Both the position numbers and the translations under genes were made by a program. Below the pieces are notes generated by a model. The model made no database searches. It worked only from the letters and a program-made list of their open reading frames with translations, and was not told the DNA's origin. From the NCBI GenBank assembly GCA_902577515.1, contig CACGZJ010000007.1:1-64000 (forward strand): a stretch of DNA of 64,000 bases. Reading direction: 5' to 3'. Of this stretch, positions 10,118 to 21,546 are shown in pieces; within the stretch, counting starts at the first letter, position 1, and each line of letters starts with the position of its first letter. Source of the DNA: an uncultured Bacteroidota bacterium. Its GTDB lineage: Bacteria; Bacteroidota; Bacteroidia; Flavobacteriales; Flavobacteriaceae.

Positions 10118-11725
10118 GTGAGTAGACTTCTCATTTATTCCATACTCTCAGGTATTTTATTAGCTTCTTCATGGCCAATAAGTGGATTCACACCGTTAAT
10201 ATTTATAAGTCTAATTCCCTTGCTTTTAGTTGAAGACATAATTAGTAAGGACAGCTATGATAAAAAGAATATTAGATTATTCTTTTACTCTTATTTTTCA
10301 TTTCTAATATGGAATCTTTTAACAACATGGTGGATTGTATATACAACTATACCTGGTGCAATTTTTGCTAATGTTGTAAACTCATCATTTTATTCAATCA
10401 TATTCATATTATATAGCAGAGTAAAGAGAAAGATTGATTACAAAGCAGGAATTTTATTCTTAATAACTTTCTGGATTTCTTTTGAAAAATTTCATCTAAA
10501 TTGGGAGTTCTCATGGCCATGGCTAAATCTAGGAAATGTATTCTCTGAAAGAATAAATTGGATACAATGGTACGAATTCACGGGAAGTTTTGGAGGTAGC
10601 CTGTGGGTCTTATGCTCTAATGTCCTTCTTTTTAGTATTATAAGAAGATTCCATCAATTTGATGATAAAAGAAGATTTTACGTAAGATTATTTGCTAGAA
10701 CAATTTTGATTTGTATTCCAATCTTAATTTCATTAATAGTTAAACCTTCAATTAAATTAGGTGAAGAGTTTAAAGTTTTACTAACTCAGCCACGTATAGA
10801 CCCATGGGCTTCAAAGTATGGTAATTCATCAACAAATCTTGATTATTTTGAAATATTTAAAGAGCTAACGTTTAATGAACTAAAATCAGATCAATATGAT
10901 TTTGTTATTGCACCAGAAACATATTTTTCTGAAGGATATGGCGAGAATTTAGAATATTTTGAATACACCAAACTTCACGATAGTCTCAGTAAATTTCTTA
11001 ATGAATTTAAAAATACAAATCTTATTTCTGGTATTCAATTTTTTGAATTATATCAAAATGAAGAAGATAAGCCCTCAAAAACAGCAAATTTTGTTAGAGA
11101 TAAGTTGTGGGTAGATTACTATAATTCTTCAATAAACTTTTCCGCAGATCAGGGATTTGAATACAATCATAAAGCTAAATTAGTGGTCGGTAGTGAATAT
11201 ATGCCTCTTAAGTCTTTTCTAGAGCCATTGCTTGGAAATGTAATGATTGATTTAGGTGGAACTACTGTCTCAAAAGGTATTCAACATCCATCAGAGAGAA
11301 AATTATTTAAACATTCAAATAAAGATTTAAAAACTATACCCATAGTTTGCTATGAAACTATATATGGAGAGTATGTTGCTGACTATGTTAATTTAGGTGC
11401 AAATTTTATTACTGTAATAACTAATGATGCGTGGTGGTATGATTCTCCAGGGCACAGACATCTTGTGAGTTATGCCAGACTAAGAGCTATAGAAAATAGG
11501 AGATATATTGTAAGAAGTGCAAATTCAGGTGTTTCAACTATTATAAATGAAGTTGGAGAGTATAAAGCTAAGTTACCTTTTGATGATAAAGGCACTTTAT
11601 CAGGAAAAGCATCTACAATTGATAAAAGAACTTTTTACAGTAAAAATGGAGATTATATTGCAAGAGTTAGTATTCTAATTTCAGTTTTACTTCTACTTAT
11701 TTCATTTTCTAAGCTAAAAAAATAA
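10118..11725 (+). CDS. lnt: Apolipoprotein N-acyltransferase (GTG start)
   Basis: C-N hydrolase E-K-C motifs: APETYF, KLVVGSEYMP, PIVCYETIYGE; N-terminal TMs. Confidence 0.92.
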   Translation: MSRLLIYSILSGILLASSWPISGFTPLIFISLIPLLLVEDIISKDSYDKKNIRLFFYSYFSFLIWNLLTTWWIVYTTIPGAIFANVVNSSFYSIIFILYSRVKRKIDYKAGILFLITFWISFEKFHLNWEFSWPWLNLGNVFSERINWIQWYEFTGSFGGSLWVLCSNVLLFSIIRRFHQFDDKRRFYVRLFARTILICIPILISLIVKPSIKLGEEFKVLLTQPRIDPWASKYGNSSTNLDYFEIFKELTFNELKSDQYDFVIAPETYFSEGYGENLEYFEYTKLHDSLSKFLNEFKNTNLISGIQFFELYQNEEDKPSKTANFVRDKLWVDYYNSSINFSADQGFEYNHKAKLVVGSEYMPLKSFLEPLLGNVMIDLGGTTVSKGIQHPSERKLFKHSNKDLKTIPIVCYETIYGEYVADYVNLGANFITVITNDAWWYDSPGHRHLVSYARLRAIENRRYIVRSANSGVSTIINEVGEYKAKLPFDDKGTLSGKASTIDKRTFYSKNGDYIARVSILISVLLLLISFSKLKK

Positions 11726-11754
11726 TTTTTGCTTGGAATATTGAAGTTTTAATA

Positions 11755-11762
11755 TATTTTTG
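11755..11762 (+). promoter_or_regulatory. -7 element TATTTTTG with TTG 19 bp upstream (11733-11735)
   Basis: Matches Bacteroidota TTG-N19-TAnnTTTG; 13 nt before ATG of DUF2795 gene. Confidence 0.55.
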
Positions 11763-11775
11763 AAAAAAAATTATC

Positions 11776-11997
11776 ATGTATTGGACATTAGAATTAGCCT
11801 CCTACTTAAGTGATGCGCCTTGGCCAGCCTCAAAGGATGAGCTTATTGACTTTTCAATTAGAACTGGTGCTCCTTTAGAAGTAGTAGAAAATCTTCAATC
11901 TCTTGAGGATGAAGGTGATGTCTACGAATCAATAGGAGAAATTTGGCCAGACTATCCCACAGAAGAAGATTACCTCTGGAATGAAGATGAGTATTAA
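11776..11997 (+). CDS. DUF2795 family small acidic protein
   Basis: MYWTLELASYLSDAPWPASKDELIDFSIRTGAPLEVVENLQ...; conserved small protein in Bacteroidota. Confidence 0.85.
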   Translation: MYWTLELASYLSDAPWPASKDELIDFSIRTGAPLEVVENLQSLEDEGDVYESIGEIWPDYPTEEDYLWNEDEY

Positions 11998-12029
11998 TCT
12001 TATTTAAATATAATTGGTTTTTTTTTTGA

Positions 12030-12037
12030 TAAATTTG
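12030..12037 (+). promoter_or_regulatory. -7 element TAAATTTG upstream of secA
   Basis: Exact TAnnTTTG, 13 nt before secA ATG. Confidence 0.5.
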
Positions 12038-12050
12038 AAAAAAAATTGAC

Positions 12051-15000
12051 ATGTCCATTGTTAACTCACTTTTAAAGGTTTTTCTTGGAGATAAATCAGG
12101 TAAAGATCTTAAAAAGCTTACTCCACTTGTTGATGAAATAAACAAACATTTCATCGAAATGTCATCTTTATCAAATAATGAATTAAGAGATAAAACAAGC
12201 ACTTTTAAGAAGATTATATCTGAAAAAACTTATGGATTAGTTTCTTCACTCAAAAAATTAAATGAATCAATAACTAATGAATCCTCAAACATTGAAAAAG
12301 AAAAACTTTTTAGCGAGGTAGAAATAGTTGAGAAAGAGCTTACAGAGACAAAAGCTCAGATTCTTGACGAAATATTGCCAGAAGCATTTGCAGTAATTAA
12401 GGAAACAGCTAGGAGATTTTATGAAAATGAATCTGTAAAAGTTTCTGCTTCAGAATTTGATAAAGAGATAGGTTCAAAAAAATCATATGTTAATATTGAT
12501 GGTGAAAGTGCCATATGGAGAAATTCATGGGATGCTGCGGGTAAGAATGTATTATGGGATATGATTCACTATGATGTACAACTTATTGGTGGCATAGTTC
12601 TTCATCAAGGTAAAATTGGAGAAATGCAAACAGGTGAGGGTAAAACACTTGTTTCTACTTTGCCAATTTATCTTAATGCTTTAACAGGGGATGGAGTTCA
12701 TCTTGTAACTGTAAATGATTACCTGGCTAAAAGAGATAGTGCATGGATGGGCCCAATATTTGAGTTTCATGGACTAAGAGTAGATTGTATAGATCATCAT
12801 AAACCTAATTCACCAGAAAGAAGGAGAGCATATAATGCAGATATTACATACGGAACAAATAATGAGTTTGGATTTGATTATCTAAGAGATAATATGTCTC
12901 ACTCTTTGGATGATATCGTTCAAAGAAAACATAATTATGCTATTATTGATGAGGTTGACTCTGTTTTAATTGATGATGCTAGAACTCCATTGATAATATC
13001 AGGTCCAACCAAGGACGGTGACAGACATGATTTTGATAACCTGAAGCCCAAAATTCAAAATCTTGTTTCTCTTCAAAAAACATATTTATCTACCAAATTA
13101 GCTGAGGCAAAATCCTTAATTAATAGTTCTGATATAGAAAAAGGTGGGTTCTTTCTATACAGAGTGTTTAGAGGTTTACCAAAGAATAAGGCTTTAATTA
13201 AATTTTTGAGTGAGGAGGGTGTTAAGCAGATTCTTCAAAAAACAGAGAATTTTTATATGCAAGATAATAACAGAGAAATGTATCAGATTGATGAGGAACT
13301 CTATTTTACAATAGATGAGAAAATTAATCAAATTGAATTGACTGAAAAGGGTATAGAAACATTATCAAAAGATCTTGATGACAAGGACTTCTTTATAATG
13401 CCAAATATAGCTTCTGATATTGCAATTATTGAGAATAAAGGTCTTAAGCCAGAAGAAGAGGCAAAGGAGAAGAATGATCTTTTTAATGAATTTAATATTA
13501 AAAGTGAAAGAATTCATACTATAAACCAGCTACTAAAGGCATTTACCCTTTTTGAAAAGGATGTTGAATATGTTGTTGTTGAGAATAAGGTTATGATTGT
13601 TGATGAACAGACTGGAAGGATTATGGATGGTAGGAGATATTCTGATGGACTACACCAAGCAATTGAAGCAAAAGAAAATGTCAAGATAGAGGCAGCTACT
13701 CAAACTTTTGCCACCATTACTCTACAAAATTATTTTAGACTATACTCTAAATTATCTGGTATGACTGGTACAGCTGTTACTGAGGCAGGTGAATTCTGGG
13801 AAATTTATAAGCTTGATGTAACAGAAATTCCAACAAATAGACCAATAGCAAGAAAAGATCAGGATGACTTAATATATAAATCTAAGAGAGAAAAATATAA
13901 TGCTATTATAGATGAAGTAATTAATCTTAGGAATCAAAAAAGACCTATTTTAATAGGTACTACTTCTGTTGAAATTTCTGAGCTATTAAGTAAGATGTTA
14001 AATAGATCAAATATAAATCATAATGTTCTGAATGCTAAACTTCATAAAAAAGAAGCTGATATAGTTGCCGAAGCAGGAAATCCTGGAGTAGTAACTATAG
14101 CAACTAATATGGCTGGTAGAGGTACTGATATTAAGCTAAGTAAAGAGGTTATTGATGCTGGTGGTCTTGCAATTATTGGAACAGAAAGACATGACTCTAG
14201 AAGAGTTGATAGACAGCTTAGGGGAAGATCTGGAAGACAAGGTGATCCTGGTAGTTCACAATTTTATGTTTCTTTCGAAGATAATCTAATGAGACTTTTT
14301 GGACAGGATAGAGTTGCAAATATAATGGATAGAATGGGTCTAAAAGATGGTGAAAATATTCAACACCCAATGGTTACAAAATCAATAGAAAGAGCCCAAA
14401 AGAAGGTAGAAGAAAATAATTTTGGTATAAGGAAAAGATTATTAGAATATGATGACGTAATGAACTCTCAGAGAAATATAATTTATACTCTTAGAAAAAA
14501 TGCTTTAAGAGGTGATAAACTTCAAATTGATATTTCTAATATCATGTTTGACACAATTGATGAGATAGTAAGGGCTAACAAAGCAACAAATAACTATAAA
14601 AATTATGAATTTGAATTAATTACTACTTTTTCAATGACATCTCCTATTGATGAAAATGAATTTTTAGAATCAGATGAAGAAATAATTATAAATAAGCTTT
14701 TTGATGAGTTAAAAACATTCTATGCTAATAAAAAAGAGCTTAATAGAGTTATAGCTCTGCCTGTAATTAAAAATGTATACGAAAATAAAAGCAACTCATT
14801 TAAAAGGATTGTAGTTCCATTTACCGATGGAAAGAAAGTAATAAATATTGTTACCGATTTAGAGAAATCATATGAAAGTAATGGAGAGAATTTAATTGAG
14901 GATTTTGAGAAAAGTATATCACTTGCAATAATTGATGAAAAATGGAAAAATCATCTTAGAAAAATGGATGAATTAAAACAGTCAGTCCAACTAGCAGTTC

Positions 15001-15410
15001 ACGAGCAAAAAGATCCTCTTTTAATATATAAATTTGAAGCTTATGAACTTTTTAAATCAATGATTCATGTTCTAAATAAAGAATTACTTTCTTTCTTATT
15101 TAAATCAAATCTTCCAAATAATCAAGGAAATATAAAAGATGCTGGATCAAATATGAATTCTAGTAATGATTACAAGACATCAAAAGAAGAAAGCTTAAAT
15201 AGTGACCAATTAGCTGAAAGAGCAAGAAGTATTGGTGCAAGTGCAAGTCAAAACTCTCAAAAGGTTGAAACTATAACAAGGGAACTTCCAAAGATTGGCA
15301 GAAACGAAAAAGTTGAAATACAAAACTCTTCAACAGGCGAAACAAGAATGCTAAAGTTTAAGCAAGCTGAAAAACTTCTACAAAACGGTGAATGGGAGAT
15401 TAAAAAGTAA
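12051..15410 (+). CDS. secA: Preprotein translocase ATPase SecA
   Basis: GEMQTGEGKTLVSTLP, DEVDSVLIDDARTPLIISG, TNMAGRGTDIKL. Confidence 0.97.
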   Translation: MSIVNSLLKVFLGDKSGKDLKKLTPLVDEINKHFIEMSSLSNNELRDKTSTFKKIISEKTYGLVSSLKKLNESITNESSNIEKEKLFSEVEIVEKELTETKAQILDEILPEAFAVIKETARRFYENESVKVSASEFDKEIGSKKSYVNIDGESAIWRNSWDAAGKNVLWDMIHYDVQLIGGIVLHQGKIGEMQTGEGKTLVSTLPIYLNALTGDGVHLVTVNDYLAKRDSAWMGPIFEFHGLRVDCIDHHKPNSPERRRAYNADITYGTNNEFGFDYLRDNMSHSLDDIVQRKHNYAIIDEVDSVLIDDARTPLIISGPTKDGDRHDFDNLKPKIQNLVSLQKTYLSTKLAEAKSLINSSDIEKGGFFLYRVFRGLPKNKALIKFLSEEGVKQILQKTENFYMQDNNREMYQIDEELYFTIDEKINQIELTEKGIETLSKDLDDKDFFIMPNIASDIAIIENKGLKPEEEAKEKNDLFNEFNIKSERIHTINQLLKAFTLFEKDVEYVVVENKVMIVDEQTGRIMDGRRYSDGLHQAIEAKENVKIEAATQTFATITLQNYFRLYSKLSGMTGTAVTEAGEFWEIYKLDVTEIPTNRPIARKDQDDLIYKSKREKYNAIIDEVINLRNQKRPILIGTTSVEISELLSKMLNRSNINHNVLNAKLHKKEADIVAEAGNPGVVTIATNMAGRGTDIKLSKEVIDAGGLAIIGTERHDSRRVDRQLRGRSGRQGDPGSSQFYVSFEDNLMRLFGQDRVANIMDRMGLKDGENIQHPMVTKSIERAQKKVEENNFGIRKRLLEYDDVMNSQRNIIYTLRKNALRGDKLQIDISNIMFDTIDEIVRANKATNNYKNYEFELITTFSMTSPIDENEFLESDEEIIINKLFDELKTFYANKKELNRVIALPVIKNVYENKSNSFKRIVVPFTDGKKVINIVTDLEKSYESNGENLIEDFEKSISLAIIDEKWKNHLRKMDELKQSVQLAVHEQKDPLLIYKFEAYELFKSMIHVLNKELLSFLFKSNLPNNQGNIKDAGSNMNSSNDYKTSKEESLNSDQLAERARSIGASASQNSQKVETITRELPKIGRNEKVEIQNSSTGETRMLKFKQAEKLLQNGEWEIKK

Positions 15411-15526
15411 TCTTAATATAATTTCCAATGATTTATGCATTTAGTATGAATATTTCATTTTTTTAATGCTTTTTTTATCATTTTAATAATTATTTATCAA
15501 TTATAATTTGTTTAACATACATAGAT

Positions 15527-15556
15527 TTTGTCAATAAATTCATAATTATACATTTG
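15527..15556 (+). promoter_or_regulatory. Promoter TTTG-N18-TACATTTG upstream of gltB
   Basis: TTTG 15527-15530, TACATTTG 15549-15556; ATG at 15567. Confidence 0.65.
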
Positions 15557-15566
15557 TAGGTCACTT

Positions 15567-18500
15567 ATGAAATTAAAAGACCAAGGACTCTATTTATCTG
15601 AATTTGAGCATGACAATTGTGGCGCAGGTTTTATTTGTAGCTTAAACGGTGAAAGAACTAATACTATTATTAGTAAAGCATTAAATATACTTACCTGTCT
15701 AGAACACAGAGGTGCTGTTAGTTCAGATGGTCGAACAGGAGATGGAGCTGGAATTTTAATTGAAATACCTCATAATTTTTTTAAAAAAAAATGTGATTTC
15801 AACTTACCAAAAGCAAATGAATATGCAGTTGGGATGGTATTTCTTCCTAATAAAATCAATCAATCAAATTATTGTATTAAAATATTTGAAGATGAAATCA
15901 AAAAACAAGAGCTAGAAATTATTGGATGGAGAGATGTTCCAGTAAATTCTAAAGTTGTAGGTTCTATTGCTAGTAAGACCCAGCCAACAATCAAACAAGT
16001 CTTTATTAAATCAAAAGATTCTAAATTGAATGAAAAGCAGTTTAATTTAAAGCTTTTTGTAGCCAGAAAGATTAGTGAAAATATTATTTATAACTCTGAG
16101 CTGTCTCAAAGTGATTTTTTTTACTTTTCAAGTCTTAGTTTAAGAACTATTATATACAAGGGTCTGCTAATCCCAGAGGATATTGAAAGATTCTACACCG
16201 ATTTAACTAACAAAGATTTAGTTACTAAACTTGCACTTGTTCATCAAAGATTTTCAACAAATACATTCCCAACATGGGATCTTGCTCAACCATTTAGATA
16301 TATGTGTCACAATGGTGAGATAAATACTTTTAAAGGAAATATAAGTAGAATGAAATCCAGGGAGGAGCTTTTTGAGTCTTCTGAAATCTCTGATGGTGAT
16401 ATGAAAAAGATTTTACCAATAATTGTTCCAAAAAAATCTGACTCAGCGTCTATGGATATGGTTGTTGAATTGTTATTAATGACAGGCAGATCGCTTCCTG
16501 AAGTAATGATGATGCTTGTCCCTGAAGCCTGGGAGAAGCATAATTCTATGAGTAAAAGTAAAAGGGCTTTCTATAATTATAATAGTTGTATTATGGAACC
16601 TTGGGATGGACCAGCCTCTATTCCATTTACAGATGGAAAATTCATTGGAGCTCTTCTTGATAGAAATGGTCTTAGACCATCAAGATATACTGTGACAAAA
16701 GATGGTTATGTAATTATGTCATCAGAGACAGGTGTAGTTGACATAAAACCAGATAATATCCTGTCTCATGGAAGATTGGAACCTGGTAAGATTTTTTTAG
16801 TTGATATGGAAGAAGGCAGGATAGTTAATGATGATGAAATCAAAGAGGATATTGTCTCTAAGAGACCCTACGAGGATTGGATAAATAAAAATATTCTTCA
16901 ATTATCAGATGTACCTTATACAGGAAACAGAACTCCAGATGAAAAACTAAGTTTAGAAACAAGATTGAAAATATTTGGCTATACAAAGGAAGATTTTAGA
17001 AAAATAATAATTCCAATGTGTCAAACTGGTAAAGAGGCTATAGGATCTATGGGAACAGATACTCCTCTGGCAGTTCTCTCTAAAAAACCTCAACTTATTT
17101 ACAACTATTTCAAACAGTTATTTGCTCAAGTTACAAATCCACCATTAGATGGTATAAGAGAGGAGATTATAACAGATACAAGCCTTTCACTTGGAAGAAA
17201 TTATAATTTGTTTGAAATAGATGAAGAGCACTCAATAAATCTGACTATTAAAAATCCTATCATTTCCAATGAAGATCTTGATAAGATTAAATATATAAAT
17301 CATAAAAATTTCAAAGCAAGTTCAATTAAATGTTTATATGAATTCAAGAAAGGTCACAATGGAATTGAAGAGGCTTTAGACAAAATTGTTTTGAAAATAG
17401 AAAAGTGTATTGATCAGGGAAGTAATATAATAATTTTAAGTGATAGACTTGTTTCTAAAAAAATGTCTCCTATTCCTATTCTTCTCGCCTGCTCTTATGT
17501 TCACCAGACAATGATAAAGAAAAAGAAAAGATCTAAATTTGGTATAATAATTGAATCAGCTGAGCCTAGAGAGCCTCACCACTTCTCAATGCTTTTTGGA
17601 TATGGTGCAAGTGCAATAAACCCATATTTAGTAAATGAGGTGATTGAATATCACTACAATTCAGGACATTTGAATAATGTTTCAATAGATTCTGCTATTT
17701 CTAATTTTAATGATGCAATTGCAAAAGGGATTCTAAAAATTATGAATAAAATTGGTATTTCAACACTAAATTCATATAGGGGATCACAGATTTTTGAAGC
17801 ACTTGGACTTAAAACAAATTTTATCAATAAATATTTTCAAAACACCCCTTCAAGAATTGAAGGAGTTGGTCTATATGTTATTGAAAAGGAAATCAGTGAA
17901 AGAATAAATTATGCATTTAACTCTGAATCTGACTTCTCGTCAATAGAAACTGGTGGTGATTACAGATGGAGAAGAGATGGAGAGAGTCATATGTTTAATC
18001 CATCAACAATTTCTAAACTTCAAAATTCAGTAAGAACAGAAAGCTACTCCTCTTACAAAGAATATTCCGATATAGTAAATAAACAAGAAGAGCAATTAAT
18101 GACAATAAGAGGTCTTCTGAAGTTTATAGATTTTAATCCAATTCCAATTGAAGAAGTGGAACCGTGGACTGAGATTGTTAAAAGGTTCAAAACAGGTGCT
18201 ATGTCATATGGGTCTATTAGTAAAGAAGCTCATGAGAATCTTGCTATCGCAATGAATAGAATTGGAGGTAAAAGTAATTCTGGTGAAGGAGGTGAAGACT
18301 CTAGTAGATTTAATAAGGATAAAAATGGTGACTTAAGGAATAGTTCAATTAAACAAGTTGCTTCTGGTAGATTTGGGGTTAGCTCATACTATTTATCTAA
18401 CGCTGATGAAATACAAATAAAAATGGCACAAGGTGCTAAACCTGGAGAGGGTGGACAACTTCCAGGACCTAAAGTAAACCCATTAATTGCTAAAGTGAGA

Positions 18501-20072
18501 AATTCTACTCCATATGTAGGACTTATCTCACCTCCACCACACCATGATATTTACTCAATTGAAGACTTAGCTCAACTAATTTTTGATTTGAAAAATGCTA
18601 ATAGAAATGCTCGAATTAATGTTAAACTTGTCTCTGAAGTTGGAGTTGGTACAATTGCTGCTGGAGTGGCAAAAGCCAAAGCTGATGTTATTTTAATTTC
18701 TGGTTATGATGGAGGAACTGGAGCTTCTCCTTTAACTTCATTAAGACACGCTGGATTACCATGGGAACTTGGAGTTGCAGAAGCACAACAAACCTTAGTT
18801 TTAAATAATTTAAGAAGCAGAGTTGTTTTAGAGTGTGATGGACAATTAAAAACTGGTCGTGATGTGGCAATTGCATGTTTATTGGGAGCTGAAGAGTTTG
18901 GTTTTTCAACTGCACCTCTGGTTGCATCTGGATGTATAATGATGAGAGCATGTCATTTAAATACTTGTCCAGTTGGTATAGCAACTCAGGATCCTGAGTT
19001 AAGAAAAAACTTTAAAGGTAAACCTGAGCATGTCATTAATTTCATGTATTTCGTTGCTCAGGAATTAAGAGAAATAATGGCTAATCTTGGCTTTAGAAGT
19101 ATTGACGAGATGGTTGGTCAGACACAAAAACTTAAAGCTAAGACTGGAATTGATGATTATAAAGTCAAAGGTATTAATTTGGACAAATTACTTTATAAAC
19201 CTCTATCTGGAGATGATGATAAGCTAAGAAATACTTCAAAACAAAATCACAACTTAGATAGTGTGTTAGACTTTAAAATATTAAAAGTTGCAAAATTGTC
19301 TGTTAATAATAAGGTGAAATCTTCATTTGAATTTAATATTATGAATACCGATAGAGCTGTTGGAGCACTATTAAGTAACGAAATTTCAAAGATTCATGGT
19401 GAGAAAGGGCTTCCAAAAAACACTTTAAAAATAACTTTTAATGGTTCTGCTGGTCAAAGTTTTGGCGCTTTTTCTGTTAGAGGATTAAATATGACAGTCT
19501 ATGGAAACACAAATGACTATTTTGGTAAAAGTTTATCTGGTGCAACACTTGCTGTTAGAGTTCCAAAAGAGTCAAGTATTGTTTCAAATGAAAACATTAT
19601 AATTGGAAATGTTGCTCTTTATGGTGCCATAAGTGGTGAGGCCTACATTAATGGTATTGCAGGTGAACGTTTTTGTGTAAGAAATTCTGGAGCAAAGGCG
19701 GTAGTTGAGGGTGTAGGTGATCATGGATGTGAATATATGACCGGTGGAACTGTTTTAATTCTAGGTAAGATTGGAAGAAACTTTGGAGCTGGAATGAGTG
19801 GTGGTATTGCTTATATTTATAAAGAAGATAAAAGGTCAGTCAAGAATTTTAATATTGAAATGATTGATCTTGAAACACCCAATATCCAAGATGAAGATAT
19901 AATTTATGAAATGCTAGAAAACCACTTTTCTAACACAAATAGCGAAATAGCAGAAAAAATATTATCAAATTGGAAGAATGAAAAGAAAAACTTTATCAAA
20001 GTAATGCCTAAAGAATACAAAATAGCTTTAGAAAGGATAGCAAAAGAAAAAATAGATCAGTTAATTCAATAA
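15567..20072 (+). CDS. gltB: Glutamate synthase large subunit
   Basis: N-terminal CGAGF (Cys nucleophile), [29 protein letters not shown]-terminal GXGXG repeats. Confidence 0.97.
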   Translation: MKLKDQGLYLSEFEHDNCGAGFICSLNGERTNTIISKALNILTCLEHRGAVSSDGRTGDGAGILIEIPHNFFKKKCDFNLPKANEYAVGMVFLPNKINQSNYCIKIFEDEIKKQELEIIGWRDVPVNSKVVGSIASKTQPTIKQVFIKSKDSKLNEKQFNLKLFVARKISENIIYNSELSQSDFFYFSSLSLRTIIYKGLLIPEDIERFYTDLTNKDLVTKLALVHQRFSTNTFPTWDLAQPFRYMCHNGEINTFKGNISRMKSREELFESSEISDGDMKKILPIIVPKKSDSASMDMVVELLLMTGRSLPEVMMMLVPEAWEKHNSMSKSKRAFYNYNSCIMEPWDGPASIPFTDGKFIGALLDRNGLRPSRYTVTKDGYVIMSSETGVVDIKPDNILSHGRLEPGKIFLVDMEEGRIVNDDEIKEDIVSKRPYEDWINKNILQLSDVPYTGNRTPDEKLSLETRLKIFGYTKEDFRKIIIPMCQTGKEAIGSMGTDTPLAVLSKKPQLIYNYFKQLFAQVTNPPLDGIREEIITDTSLSLGRNYNLFEIDEEHSINLTIKNPIISNEDLDKIKYINHKNFKASSIKCLYEFKKGHNGIEEALDKIVLKIEKCIDQGSNIIILSDRLVSKKMSPIPILLACSYVHQTMIKKKKRSKFGIIIESAEPREPHHFSMLFGYGASAINPYLVNEVIEYHYNSGHLNNVSIDSAISNFNDAIAKGILKIMNKIGISTLNSYRGSQIFEALGLKTNFINKYFQNTPSRIEGVGLYVIEKEISERINYAFNSESDFSSIETGGDYRWRRDGESHMFNPSTISKLQNSVRTESYSSYKEYSDIVNKQEEQLMTIRGLLKFIDFNPIPIEEVEPWTEIVKRFKTGAMSYGSISKEAHENLAIAMNRIGGKSNSGEGGEDSSRFNKDKNGDLRNSSIKQVASGRFGVSSYYLSNADEIQIKMAQGAKPGEGGQLPGPKVNPLIAKVRNSTPYVGLISPPPHHDIYSIEDLAQLIFDLKNANRNARINVKLVSEVGVGTIAAGVAKAKADVILISGYDGGTGASPLTSLRHAGLPWELGVAEAQQTLVLNNLRSRVVLECDGQLKTGRDVAIACLLGAEEFGFSTAPLVASGCIMMRACHLNTCPVGIATQDPELRKNFKGKPEHVINFMYFVAQELREIMANLGFRSIDEMVGQTQKLKAKTGIDDYKVKGINLDKLLYKPLSGDDDKLRNTSKQNHNLDSVLDFKILKVAKLSVNNKVKSSFEFNIMNTDRAVGALLSNEISKIHGEKGLPKNTLKITFNGSAGQSFGAFSVRGLNMTVYGNTNDYFGKSLSGATLAVRVPKESSIVSNENIIIGNVALYGAISGEAYINGIAGERFCVRNSGAKAVVEGVGDHGCEYMTGGTVLILGKIGRNFGAGMSGGIAYIYKEDKRSVKNFNIEMIDLETPNIQDEDIIYEMLENHFSNTNSEIAEKILSNWKNEKKNFIKVMPKEYKIALERIAKEKIDQLIQ

Positions 20073-21523
20073 TGGGAAAGGTTAAAGGTTTTAAGGACTA
20101 TGATAGAATTGACGAGAAGTATATTCCCGTTAGAAAAAGGTTAAAGAACTATAAAGAGTTTACAATATCTCCAAAAAATAAAGAATTAAAATCCCAAGCT
20201 GCAAGATGCATGGATTGTGGTGTCCCTTTCTGTCATAGTGGCTGTCCATTAGGTAATTTGATTCCTGATTTTAATAACCTAGTTTATAATAATAAATGGA
20301 GAGAAGCTCTTGATGTTCTTCATTCAACCAATAATTTCCCTGAATTTACTGGGAGACTTTGTCCAGCACCATGTGAGGCTGCATGTGTTTTAGGAATTAT
20401 TGATCCACCCGTTTCAATTGAATTGATAGAAAAGCATATAGTGGAAAAAGGCTTTAGTGAAAACTGGATAGTACCTAGAATTCCTAGTAAAAGGACAGGT
20501 AAAAAAGTTGCTATTGTAGGTTCTGGTCCAGCTGGTCTAGCAGCCGCACAGCAATTAAATTCAGTTGGCCATAAAGTTACTGTATATGAAAGAGATGATA
20601 AAATTGGAGGTTTACTTAGATACGGTATTCCAGACTTCAAGCTTGAAAAGAATGTAATTGATAGGCGTTTAAAAATTCTAGAAAAGGAAGGTGTTACTTT
20701 CAAATGTAATTTAGAGATCGGAAAAGATATTGATATTACTGACCTTGAATCTAAATACGATAGCATTTTATTATGTACGGGGTCTACTATAAAAAGAAGT
20801 CTTGATATCCCAGGTATTGATTTACCTGGTGTTATTCAAGCTATGGATTTTTTGACTCATAATAATCGTTTCGTTGATAATCAATTAAGTGATCATCTCG
20901 AATGCTACAATGCAAAAGGAAAAAACGTTATTGTTATTGGAGGTGGAGATACAGGTTCAGATTGTATAGGTACTTCCAATAGGCACGGAGCAAAAAATGT
21001 AATAAATTTTGAACTTGCTTCAAAACCTCCAACTGACAGAAGTGAAGAGAATCCATGGCCTTATTGGCCTTTCACACTTAAAACATCATCTTCTCATGAG
21101 GAAGGAGTTGAAAGAGAGTGGAGTATATTAACTAAAGGATTTGTTAGCGACTCTGATAATAATCTAATTGGTCTTGAGACAGTAAATGTTAAATTTGATT
21201 CTGACAAAAAAGAGTTCATTGAAATATCTGGTTCAACTAAAACATGGGATTGTGATTTAGTTATTTTAGCTCTTGGATTTACAGGACCTGAAACTGATCT
21301 TCCAAATAAATTTAATCTTGAAATTAATAAACGAGGTAATATAAGCTCAAACTCAAACTACCAAACTAAGAGAAATAATGTTTTTACTGCAGGTGATTGT
21401 AGAAGAGGCCAATCACTGATTGTTTGGGCTATATCTGAGGGAAGAGAAGCTGCTCACCACATTGACAAGTTCTTAATGGGAAGTTCTAACTTACCTCAAA
21501 AAAGCACGTTAGGAGACCTATAG
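20072..21523 (+). CDS. gltD: Glutamate synthase small subunit
   Basis: CMDCGVPFCHSGCPLGNLIPDFN, dual NAD(P)H/FAD Rossmann motifs; start overlaps gltB stop. Confidence 0.97.
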   Translation: MGKVKGFKDYDRIDEKYIPVRKRLKNYKEFTISPKNKELKSQAARCMDCGVPFCHSGCPLGNLIPDFNNLVYNNKWREALDVLHSTNNFPEFTGRLCPAPCEAACVLGIIDPPVSIELIEKHIVEKGFSENWIVPRIPSKRTGKKVAIVGSGPAGLAAAQQLNSVGHKVTVYERDDKIGGLLRYGIPDFKLEKNVIDRRLKILEKEGVTFKCNLEIGKDIDITDLESKYDSILLCTGSTIKRSLDIPGIDLPGVIQAMDFLTHNNRFVDNQLSDHLECYNAKGKNVIVIGGGDTGSDCIGTSNRHGAKNVINFELASKPPTDRSEENPWPYWPFTLKTSSSHEEGVEREWSILTKGFVSDSDNNLIGLETVNVKFDSDKKEFIEISGSTKTWDCDLVILALGFTGPETDLPNKFNLEINKRGNISSNSNYQTKRNNVFTAGDCRRGQSLIVWAISEGREAAHHIDKFLMGSSNLPQKSTLGDL

Positions 21524-21546
21524 ATATATTTCCATAAATTAGTATT

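Noticed and set aside
18688-18984. 98-aa antisense ORF inside gltB, and similar antisense ORFs at 1365-1550, 7337-7627, 20320-20766, 35646-35942
   Set aside because: Lie entirely within strongly supported CDSs on the other strand, low-complexity translations, no promoter or domain evidence.
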